Origin: an uncultured Oscillospiraceae bacterium
GTDB taxonomy: Bacteria > Bacillota > Clostridia > Oscillospirales > Acutalibacteraceae
Reading direction: 5' to 3'
DNA length: 17,921 nt
Assembly: GCA_900546735.1 (NCBI GenBank)
Contig: URDW01000024.1
Coordinates: forward strand, 1 to 17,921
Numbering within the stretch: the stretch's first letter is position 1; each line of letters begins with the position of its first letter. The notes beneath the pieces are model-generated. The model saw nothing but the letters and a program-made list of their open reading frames with translations. It did no database searches and had not been told where the DNA came from. Made by a program: the position numbers and the translations under genes. Positions 12,291 to 17,921 of the stretch are shown here, in pieces.

Positions 12291-14075
12291 ATGTATCAGG
12301 TCCTTTACCGCAAATACCGCCCTAAGCGTTTTGCGGATGTCTATGGGCAGGATCATGTCACAGCAACGCTGCTGCATGAGCTGCGTGAAAACCGTGTTTC
12401 GCACGCCTATTTGTTTACCGGGTCGCGCGGAACCGGCAAAACGACCTGCGCCAAAATTCTGGCCAAGGCCGTCAACTGCGAAAACAGTCAGGGCGGCGAG
12501 CCGTGCGGCGAATGCGAAGTCTGCCGCGGCATTGACGACGGCTCTTTGTTCGACGTGGTGGAGATCGACGCCGCTTCGAACAACAGTGTCAACGACATCC
12601 GCGACCTGCGCGAAGAGGTCAATTACACCCCGGCGCGCTGTAAGTACAAAGTGTATATCATCGACGAGGTGCACATGCTCTCGACCGGCGCGTTCAACGC
12701 GCTTCTCAAAACGCTCGAGGAGCCGCCGGCACACGTCATTTTTATCTTGGCCACGACCGAGGTGCACAAGCTGCCGGCCACGATCCTTTCGCGCTGCCAG
12801 CGTTTTGATTTTAAGCGCATCCAGCCCGAAACGATGTGCCGCCGTCTGCAGGATGTTGCCGCGCAGGAGCAGTTTGTGCTGGAGGACGATGCAGCCATGC
12901 TGATCGCCCGTCTGGCCGACGGTGCGCTGCGCGACGGCCTGTCTATTCTTGACCAGTGCGCCGGCAAGGGCGAACGCGTAACGGCGCAGCTGGTGGCCGA
13001 AACGGCTGGTCTTGCCGGCAATGACGCGCTTTACACGCTTTCCGAGGCGGTGCAGAAGCAGGATGCCGCTGCGGCGCTGGACTGCATTTCGTCGCTTTAC
13101 GCCAACTCTTATGACCTGGAGCGCCTCTGCGGCGAGCTGATCGGGCATTTTCGCAATCTGCTTGTTACGAAAACGGTGCGCTCCGGCCGTTTCTTGATCG
13201 TTGTTGCACCGGAAGAATACAGCCGGCTGGAGGCGGGCGCCAAGGCGTTTACGGCTGAGTCGCTGCTGAACTGTCTGGATGTTCTGCAAAACACACTGAC
13301 TGCCATTAAAAGCGGCGCAAACGCCAGAACGGAAATGGAAATGACGTTTATCCGCCTGTGCAGTCCTGCGCTCGATACGGGGGCGCAGGCGCTGCTGACG
13401 CGTGTGGCGGCGCTGGAACAGCAGGTCTTGGCCATGCAGCATGGCCTTGTCCCGAAAGAGATGCCGGCACAGCCGCCGGTACAGCCAACGTCTGCACCAA
13501 AAGAAACGGCCGTGCCAAAAGAACCAGCTGCACAAAATACGCCGGCGCCGGAAATCCGGGCGCAAATGCCCGAACAGCCTGAAACGCAGCAGGCGCCCGA
13601 CGATCTGCCCCCGTGGGAGGATACGCCGCTGCCTGACGCACCGCCTGTGCAGGTGCAGCCCGATGTGCAGCAGCCTGCAGCCGTATCACCACAGCCGCAG
13701 GTGCAGGCTCCCGCGCAGCCGCCGGTAAACCAGGCAGAGCCGGATGGCGACGGTACAGTGCCGTTTGCACGCTGGGGCGAGCTGCTTGATCAGATTTTTG
13801 AAACGGATAAGGCGCTTTACGGCGTTTTGGCCAATTCCAAGGGCTATGTGCGCGGCGACTATTTTTTGATCGATAGTCCCACGCCGTCGTTCAGTAATTT
13901 TATCAAGACCGACAACCACCTGCGCAATTTGAAGCAGGCTGTGCTTGCGGCGGCGGGCCGGTCTTACAAAATCGGCTTTTTCAAAAAAGCAGAAGAAAAA
14001 AAAGTGCAGCGCGACCCGCTGGAGGATCTGATCGCCAGAGCCAGCGGCAATGTCGATCTGCATGTGGATGAATAA
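12291..14075 (+). CDS. dnaX: DNA polymerase III subunit gamma/tau
   Basis: The 594-residue clamp-loader ATPase loads the sliding clamp and links polymerases. MYQVLYRKYRPKRFADVYGQ opens it. The Walker A is GSRGTGKT (44-51). A zinc module follows with Cys63, Cys72, Cys75 and Cys78. Walker B is IIDEVH (123-128), and SRC (167-169) carries the arginine finger. Domain III runs to about 390. Then comes a Pro/Gln/Ala-rich linker (about 400-495) and a tau-type C-terminal domain (about 500-594). I see no slippery site at the linker boundary, so only tau is predicted. The ATG at 12291 has AGGAGGTG before it. It heads the dnaX-ybaB-recR-smpB operon. Confidence 0.97.
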   Translation: MYQVLYRKYRPKRFADVYGQDHVTATLLHELRENRVSHAYLFTGSRGTGKTTCAKILAKAVNCENSQGGEPCGECEVCRGIDDGSLFDVVEIDAASNNSVNDIRDLREEVNYTPARCKYKVYIIDEVHMLSTGAFNALLKTLEEPPAHVIFILATTEVHKLPATILSRCQRFDFKRIQPETMCRRLQDVAAQEQFVLEDDAAMLIARLADGALRDGLSILDQCAGKGERVTAQLVAETAGLAGNDALYTLSEAVQKQDAAAALDCISSLYANSYDLERLCGELIGHFRNLLVTKTVRSGRFLIVVAPEEYSRLEAGAKAFTAESLLNCLDVLQNTLTAIKSGANARTEMEMTFIRLCSPALDTGAQALLTRVAALEQQVLAMQHGLVPKEMPAQPPVQPTSAPKETAVPKEPAAQNTPAPEIRAQMPEQPETQQAPDDLPPWEDTPLPDAPPVQVQPDVQQPAAVSPQPQVQAPAQPPVNQAEPDGDGTVPFARWGELLDQIFETDKALYGVLANSKGYVRGDYFLIDSPTPSFSNFIKTDNHLRNLKQAVLAAAGRSYKIGFFKKAEEKKVQRDPLEDLIARASGNVDLHVDE

Positions 14076-14088
14076 AGGAGTGTTTTCA

Positions 14089-14433
14089 ATGAAAGCAAGG
14101 TTACCGCAGGGCATGGGCGGCGGCCCCAGCAATATGCAGGGCATGATCCGCCAGGCACAGAAAATGCAGGAACAGATGGAAGCCAAGAAAAAAGAGCTTG
14201 AGGAAAAAGAGCATGTCACGTCTGCCGGCGGCGGTATGGTTGAGGTCACCGTAAACGGCAAGCACGAAATCAAGGCGATCGGCATCAATCCTGAGGTTGT
14301 GGACCCGGAGGATGTGGAAATGCTGGAGGATATGCTGATGGCTGCGCTCAACGAGGCGATGCGCCAGGTCGATGAGGAAGAAGAGCGCGAAATGGGCGCC
14401 ATCACCGGCGGGCTGAACATTCCCGGCCTTTAA
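14089..14433 (+). CDS. YbaB/EbfC nucleoid-associated protein
   Basis: The 114-residue protein has the family pattern: a Gly/Met-rich N-terminus (QGMGGGPSNMQGMIRQAQKMQEQM), a long alpha-helix rich in Lys/Glu, a central beta sheet (SAGGGMVEVTVNGKHEIKAIGINPEV), and an acidic C-terminal helix. YbaB proteins form dimers that bind DNA and lie between dnaX and recR in many bacteria, as here. The start at 14089 with GGAG nine bases upstream is preferred to earlier in-frame codons inside dnaX. Thirteen bases separate it from dnaX and seventeen from recR. Confidence 0.95.
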   Translation: MKARLPQGMGGGPSNMQGMIRQAQKMQEQMEAKKKELEEKEHVTSAGGGMVEVTVNGKHEIKAIGINPEVVDPEDVEMLEDMLMAALNEAMRQVDEEEEREMGAITGGLNIPGL

Positions 14434-14450
14434 TTCAAAGGGGAATCCAG

Positions 14451-15053
14451 ATGCCATCTTACCATTTAACGGCGCTTTCCAAATTGGTCGACCAGTTTGA
14501 ACGCATGCCGGGCATCGGCCATAAAACGGCGCAGCGTTTGGCATATTATGTGCTTTCGCTCACAAAACAGCAGGCTGGGGAATTTGCCGGCGCTATCACA
14601 AACGCCGTGGAAAAGATCCACCAGTGCTCCGTTTGCTGCAATTTCAGTGAGGATGAGCTCTGCCCGATCTGTCAGGACGCGCGCCGCGATAAAAGCGTTA
14701 TCTGCGTGGTCGAAGACCCGCGCGATGTGGTGGCTATTGAGCGTACCAATGAGTACAACGGCCTTTACCATGTGCTGCACGGCGTAATGTCGCCAATGAA
14801 CAACATCGGCCCGGACCAGATCAAGATCAAAGAGCTTTTGTCCCGCCTGGGCGACGGTACGGTGCAGGAGATCATTCTGGCCACCAACCCAACGGCAGAG
14901 GGCGAAGCCACGGCCATGTATCTGGCGCGGCTCATCAAGCCAATGGGCATCACGGTGTCGCGGCTTGCCTACGGTGTGCCGGTCGGCGCCGATTTGGAGT
15001 ATGCCGACGAATTTACGCTTCTGCGCGCGATCGAAGGCAGAAATATCATCTGA
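14451..15053 (+). CDS. recR: Recombination mediator protein RecR
   Basis: The 200-residue protein is full length. RecR acts with RecF and RecO in loading RecA at gaps. It contains the helix-hairpin-helix (MPGIGHKTAQRLAYYVL, 19-35), the C4 zinc finger with Cys59, Cys62, Cys71 and Cys74, and the Toprim domain (ICVVEDPRDVVAIER, about 84-98, and ATNPTAEGEATAMYL, about 144-158). It follows ybaB closely. The start has an AAAGGGGAA site before it. The smpB SD overlaps its stop codon. Confidence 0.98.
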   Translation: MPSYHLTALSKLVDQFERMPGIGHKTAQRLAYYVLSLTKQQAGEFAGAITNAVEKIHQCSVCCNFSEDELCPICQDARRDKSVICVVEDPRDVVAIERTNEYNGLYHVLHGVMSPMNNIGPDQIKIKELLSRLGDGTVQEIILATNPTAEGEATAMYLARLIKPMGITVSRLAYGVPVGADLEYADEFTLLRAIEGRNII

Positions 15054-15069
15054 AAGGGGCGTGATACGC

Positions 15070-15537
15070 TTGGATAAGAATAAGATCACCGTTGTGGCGC
15101 AAAATAAAAAAGCGTATCACGACTACTTTGTGCTGGAAACGGTGGAAGCAGGCCTGGAGCTTTTCGGTACCGAGATCAAATCGGTGCGCGAAAGCCGTGT
15201 GAATTTAAAAGACAGCTGGTGCAGCTTTGACGGCGGCGAAATGTATGCCCGCGGTGTGCATATCTCGCCGTATGAAAAGGGCAATCTTTTTAACCGCGAC
15301 CCCATGCGGCCGAAAAGGCTGCTGCTGCACAAGCGCGAAATTCGCCACCTGTTCGACGAAACGCGGCAGATGGGTTACACGGCCGTGCCGCTTCGCATGT
15401 ATATCCGCGGCTCTTATGCAAAGCTGGAGATCGGGCTTTGCAAAGGTAAAAAGAATTACGACAAGCGCGCCGACATTGCCGCCAAAGACGCGCGGCGCAG
15501 CATTGAGCGCGCTATAAAAGAACGTTTTCATTCATAA
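15070..15537 (+). CDS. smpB: SsrA-binding protein SmpB (TTG start)
   Basis: SmpB binds tmRNA and delivers it to stalled ribosomes. The 155-residue protein has the OB-fold core (VAQNKKAYHDYFVLETVEAG, GTEIKSVRESRVNLKDSWC, GVHISPYEKGN, PMRPKRLLLHKREI) and the basic C-terminal tail (GKKNYDKRADIAAKDARRSIERAIKERF) that enters the mRNA channel. I set the start at TTG 15070, with AAGGGG 10 bases upstream; an in-frame GTG at 15061 is too close to that SD. The gene encoding its RNA partner follows 24 bases after the stop. Confidence 0.96.
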   Translation: MDKNKITVVAQNKKAYHDYFVLETVEAGLELFGTEIKSVRESRVNLKDSWCSFDGGEMYARGVHISPYEKGNLFNRDPMRPKRLLLHKREIRHLFDETRQMGYTAVPLRMYIRGSYAKLEIGLCKGKKNYDKRADIAAKDARRSIERAIKERFHS

Positions 15538-15541
15538 ATCC

Positions 15542-15555
15542 GGCGCTTTTGCGCC
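15542..15555 (+). promoter_or_regulatory. Small hairpin between smpB and tmRNA
   Basis: GGCGC (15542-15546) pairs with GCGCC (15551-15555) around TTTT, six bases before the mature tmRNA 5' end. It has no U run, so an RNA processing role is likelier than termination. I see no convincing promoter for tmRNA here, so co-transcription with smpB is plausible. Confidence 0.4.
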
Positions 15556-15561
15556 TTATAT

Positions 15562-15913
15562 GGGGATGAAAGGATTTCGACTGGGGTCAAGACCCAGGGT
15601 AAGCGGGTAGCGGTGCCAGACCGCTTCAACAACCGGCAACTTAAAAATTAACTGACAAAAACAGTAAAGTTTTAGCTGCTGCCTAAGTGCACAGCCGTTC
15701 TCTTCGGGAGCGCCGCGGCCTGAAAGAGAGCGTCGTTTAGCGGCGTCCGTGAACAAAGGTTTTTCCCGCCCTTTGTCATGCAATAGGGAATACCGTAACC
15801 AAAAGCCTGTCCGCCGGCGTTTGGCGAGGGGAATCTTAAAAGACGGAATACACCCGTAGAAAATCCTGCAGACGGATTTCAGGACAGGGGTTCGACTCCC
15901 CTCATCTCCACCA
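15562..15913 (+). ncRNA. ssrA: tmRNA (tag peptide ADKNSKVLAAA)
   Basis: The 352-base RNA has a tRNA-like ending: GGGGATG (15562-15568) pairs with CATCTCC (15903-15909), followed by discriminator A and an encoded CCA. The T-arm is GGGGTTCGACTCCCC. The reading frame begins at GAC 15654 after TTAACT, in the position equivalent to the Bacillus tmRNA resume codon. It encodes DKNSKVLAAA and stops at TAA 15684; with the tRNA-borne Ala the tag is ADKNSKVLAAA. tmRNA frees stalled ribosomes and tags their products for proteolysis. The gene directly follows smpB. Its terminator starts at the CCA. Confidence 0.96.
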
Positions 15914-15955
15914 ACGACCACAGCCAGCACTTTTGTGCTGGCTGTGGTCGTTTTT
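15913..15955 (+). terminator. Terminator of tmRNA
   Basis: An 18-bp perfect stem (15913-15930 with 15935-15952, loop TTTT) is followed by T residues. The 5' arm starts at the final A of the tmRNA CCA, so mature-end processing must cut at the base of this hairpin. Confidence 0.95.
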
Positions 15956-15963
15956 GCAATAAA

Positions 15964-15979
15964 AGTCGAACCCCCTGTC
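15964..15979 (-). repeat. Inverted copy of the tmRNA T-arm
   Basis: The reverse complement of these 16 bases is GACAGGGGGTTCGACT. The tmRNA T-arm at 15883-15897 reads GACAGGGGTTCGACT, so only one G is added. It lies about 10 bases beyond the terminator, the same layout as the inverted T-arm copy beside tRNA-Gln. Confidence 0.8.
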
Positions 15980-16255
15980 AAGCTGCTCCAAATCTCTAAA
16001 TGGACCGAAAACCTGTTTCAGTATTTGGCAAAATCGGTTGTTCGCCGTAAAGCATAAGTTTGTGGGTATGCAACGCTGACACCGCTTACCGCCAGGACTG
16101 TTATTTCAACCACATCCCTTCGGCGTGATTTGTGACTTTTTTCAAATTTCATATGTGCATTATATTTGATTTTTTGTACATAACAGAGCGTTTTGTACTT
16201 ATATAAACACAATGCTTCAATTTGGTGAATATAAACATAAAACGTTTAAAAAATA

Positions 16256-16284
16256 TTGACTTTTATGTGAAAAATTGATAAAAT
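16256..16284 (+). promoter_or_regulatory. Promoter of the lipase gene
   Basis: TTGACT (16256-16261) and TAAAAT (16279-16284) have a 17-bp AT-rich spacer. The start near 16291 gives a leader of about 100 bases. Confidence 0.8.
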
Positions 16285-16290
16285 TTGTAT

Positions 16291-16330
16291 GCTGATTATG
16301 AGAATTCTGTGGTGATTTTATTCTCTCAGC
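16291..16330 (+). promoter_or_regulatory. Hairpin at the 5' end of the lipase mRNA
   Basis: GCTGA (16291-16295) pairs with TCAGC (16326-16330), and GAGAAT (16300-16305) pairs with ATTCTC (16320-16325), with a 4-base bulge between them. It would sit exactly at the mRNA 5' end, where such hairpins often slow decay. No T run follows, so it is not a terminator. Confidence 0.5.
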
Positions 16331-16393
16331 GTTCACCTGTGCAGCGAAGGAAGTAGTGTCTTGCAGGAAATATAACGAAAGAAGAAAAAACAA

Positions 16394-17647
16394 ATGAAGA
16401 AAAAAATCATTAAAATATTAAGCATCGTATTGTGTACCGTTCTATTTGTCTGTTCTATGCCGGTGCATGCGCTTGCTGCCGATGCGGATAAAAAAGGCTA
16501 TACTTTTGTCTTTGTACACGGTCTGTGCGGATGGGGCTCTGATGACGGCGCGAACAAGTATTTCCCTTACTGGGGAATGATGACGGGCAATCTTTTTACG
16601 GAACTGGAGAAAAAAGGATATACATGCGTTGCTGCCGGTGTAGGCACAGTATCCAGTGCATGGGACAGGGCGTGTGAACTTTATGCCCAGCTTGCCGGCG
16701 GTACAGTGGATTACGGTGCGGCGCATTCTGCACAGCATAATCACGCAAGATACGGCCGAACATACGATCAGCCCATCATAACGCAGTGGGATGCAGAACA
16801 TAAAATAAACCTTGTCGGTCATTCTTTCGGAGGCGTTACCGTTCGGCTTTTGGTTCAGCTTTTGGGTGAAGGCTCTGAAGAGGAGCGTGCCGTTACGCCC
16901 GAAAATGAATTGTCCCCGCTTTTTAAAGGCGGCCAGACCGATAAAGTTTACTCTGTAACAACGCTCGCGGCGCCGCATAACGGAACCTCGTTTTTTGAGG
17001 CAACGGGCGGATTTTCGAACGCTTTGGTCAAAATCTTTTGCTCGCTTGCTGCGTTTTCAGGTTCAACACGGCTGAATAAGCTTTTTGATCCTATGCTCGA
17101 TCAGTTTGGACTTTCCTATTTACCCGGTTCGTCTTCCGGCGTAAATTGTAATATTTCTAAGCTTTCAGCTTTTATAAATTCAAAGGATAATGCTTTTTAT
17201 GATTTGACGATCGACGGGGCAGCCGAAATCAACAAAACGATTAAGGCGCAGCCGGGCGTCTATTATTACTCTTATGCGGGTACAAAAACTTCTAAAAGTC
17301 GATGGACCGGTAACTATGTGCCGAATTTCGGAATCAATACGTTAATGCTTCCGTATGCTTATGCGATCGGTAAATATACCGGCGTTACGGCCGGCGGCAG
17401 GGTAATAGACGAAAAGTGGCTGGAAAACGACGGGCTTGTTAACACGATTTCAGCCCGCGCTCCTTTTGATGAACCTTCAAAAGTTTACCGTTCCGGAGAA
17501 AAAGTGCAGCCCGGGATCTGGTATATAATGCCAACGCAAAACATGGACCATCTTGAATTTTCCGGCGGCATGTTGAATATAAGCCGGTCGAAAGTCAGAA
17601 ACTTTTATTTGCAGCATTTGAAAATCGTCACGACTGCCGGAACATAA
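16394..17647 (+). CDS. Secreted zinc-type triacylglycerol lipase (staphylococcal/Geobacillus family I.5-like)
   Basis: The 417-residue protein starts with a clear signal peptide (cleavage after HALA, about residue 28 or 29) and leaves a mature enzyme of about 388 residues, matching Geobacillus L1 lipase. FVHGLCGWG (39-47) forms the oxyanion hole. GHSFGG (142-147) carries nucleophile Ser144; Asp346 (NDGLVN) and His386 (MDHLEFSG) complete the triad. The zinc site is conserved: Asp91, His111, His117 and probably Asp270, with the same 20- and 6-residue spacings as in L1. It hydrolyses ester bonds of acylglycerols outside the cell. The SD is weak. Lower GC than the neighbouring operons and a place after tmRNA suggest acquisition by transfer, which is inference. 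Confidence 0.93.
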   Translation: MKKKIIKILSIVLCTVLFVCSMPVHALAADADKKGYTFVFVHGLCGWGSDDGANKYFPYWGMMTGNLFTELEKKGYTCVAAGVGTVSSAWDRACELYAQLAGGTVDYGAAHSAQHNHARYGRTYDQPIITQWDAEHKINLVGHSFGGVTVRLLVQLLGEGSEEERAVTPENELSPLFKGGQTDKVYSVTTLAAPHNGTSFFEATGGFSNALVKIFCSLAAFSGSTRLNKLFDPMLDQFGLSYLPGSSSGVNCNISKLSAFINSKDNAFYDLTIDGAAEINKTIKAQPGVYYYSYAGTKTSKSRWTGNYVPNFGINTLMLPYAYAIGKYTGVTAGGRVIDEKWLENDGLVNTISARAPFDEPSKVYRSGEKVQPGIWYIMPTQNMDHLEFSGGMLNISRSKVRNFYLQHLKIVTTAGT

Positions 17648-17681
17648 TAAGCCGGTTTTGTTTCTGAAATCAAATCCTACA

Positions 17682-17725
17682 GCAGCCCGGACTTCGTTCA
17701 AATGAAGTCCGGGCTGCTTGTCTTT
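17682..17725 (+). terminator. Terminator of the lipase gene
   Basis: A 14-bp perfect stem (GCAGCCCGGACTTC at 17682-17695 with its complement at 17704-17717, 8-base loop) is followed by TTGTCTTT. It ends the lipase transcript. Confidence 0.88.
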
Positions 17726-17838
17726 AGATATGAGATGTCGTACTCGCATCAAGGTGCACAGGAATATGCTGAGCCATTAAAAAGGCATAGGGGAATTTAG
17801 CGAAGCGCGATGATCGCATCTGATACAGCTGGAGTGAT

Positions 17839-17870
17839 AAAAAACAAGGGCGCAGAATTTTCTGCGTCCT
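17839..17870 (-). terminator. Minus-strand terminator of an unseen gene to the right
   Basis: On the minus strand, an inverted repeat centred on CGCAGAA/TTCTGCG (17848-17869) is followed by TTGTTTTTTATC. This is an intrinsic terminator for a gene reading leftward from beyond the contig end. Nothing of that gene is in the window; between the lipase terminator and here I see no gene. Confidence 0.65.
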
Positions 17871-17874
17871 GGAG

Positions 17875-17921
17875 CTGTCTCTTATACACATCTCCGAGCC
17901 CACGAGACACTGAGCGATCTC
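17875..17921. other. Untrimmed Illumina Nextera adapter (artefact)
   Basis: CTGTCTCTTATACACATCT (17875-17893) is the Tn5 mosaic end. CCGAGCCCACGAGAC (17894-17908) is the read-2 Nextera adapter. ACTGAGCG (17909-17916) is an 8-base i7 index, and ATCTC (17917-17921) begins the P7 flow-cell sequence. The genome sequence therefore ends at 17874. Confidence 0.99.

Larger units (their letters stand above)
15914..16393. other. Intergenic region after tmRNA
   Basis: These 480 bases contain the tmRNA terminator, an inverted T-arm copy (15964-15979), a stretch with no recognisable gene (about 15980-16250) that becomes increasingly AT-rich, then the lipase promoter and leader. A 64-codon minus-strand frame at 16018-16212 has no SD or recognisable product. 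The drop in GC from here onward is visible by eye. Confidence 0.7.

Noticed and set aside
13970..14010. A runs near the end of dnaX as a programmed frameshift site
   Set aside because: They lie in the last 35 codons, far from the boundary between the ATPase and tau regions where frameshifting makes gamma. I see no associated structure.
16018..16212. 64-codon minus-strand frame between tmRNA and the lipase
   Set aside because: No SD, no recognisable product, and an unusual composition for this genome. Probably a chance frame in AT-rich sequence.
17875..17893. Mosaic-end sequence as a Tn5 transposon end
   Set aside because: It is followed directly by Illumina adapter and index sequence, so it is from library preparation and not a native transposon.
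1..17921. CRISPR arrays, phage genes, toxin-antitoxin pairs or defence islands
   Set aside because: I found no regularly spaced repeats, no nuclease, helicase or methyltransferase cluster, and no small paired genes of that kind. The coding content is housekeeping plus a few surface or exported genes.

Overview
This window looks like one complete contig from a mid-to-high GC member of the Clostridia, most plausibly an Oscillospiraceae-like gut Firmicute. The evidence is the gene order SRP RNA, dnaX, ybaB, recR; a 49-residue zinc-ribbon L33 placed before secE and nusG; Firmicutes-type L10 and L1 leader RNAs; sigma-A promoters that almost all have 17-bp spacers; and a SmpB/tmRNA pair. I cannot name a genus. 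Both ends look technical: the left end is a 73-base direct repeat around a tRNA, and the last 47 bases are untrimmed Illumina Nextera adapter with an index.

Layout. 1-291: tRNA-Gln(CTG) on the minus strand, with a duplicated 3' end and terminator beside it. 396-2084 (minus): an exported protein with Ig-like repeats, SH3b and a C39-like cysteine peptidase. 2444-3790 (plus): a MATE efflux pump whose short leader holds an intrinsic terminator. 3911-6660 (minus): two translationally coupled FAD flavoproteins (COG2509 and HI0933/YhiN types). 6731-7564 (minus): a lipoprotein with RCC1-like segments. 7903-11463 (plus): rpmG, secE, nusG, rplK, rplA, rplJ, rplL, with their own promoters and several feedback leaders. 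The cluster ends in a terminator and is not followed by rpoBC. 11584-12084: a flavin reductase-like gene. About 12106-15952: SRP RNA, dnaX, ybaB, recR, smpB and tmRNA. 16394-17647: a secreted zinc-type lipase of the staphylococcal/Geobacillus family, lower in GC than its neighbours.

How it fits together. The centre is housekeeping: Sec translocation and transcription elongation (SecE, NusG), the ribosomal L1 stalk, L11 and the L10/L12 stalk, then co-translational targeting (SRP RNA), replication clamp loading (DnaX), recombinational repair (RecR) and ribosome rescue (SmpB/tmRNA). The accessory genes (peptidase-like surface protein, MATE pump, lipoprotein, lipase) face the cell exterior. I see no defence system, CRISPR array, insertion sequence or prophage. 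The observations most worth a second look are regulatory: an explicit terminator/antiterminator switch in the L10 leader, two L1-binding mimics (before rplK and before rplA), a terminator abutting the MATE ribosome binding site, helically phased repeats over the lipoprotein promoter, and inverted T-arm copies just beyond the terminators of both tRNA-Gln and tmRNA.
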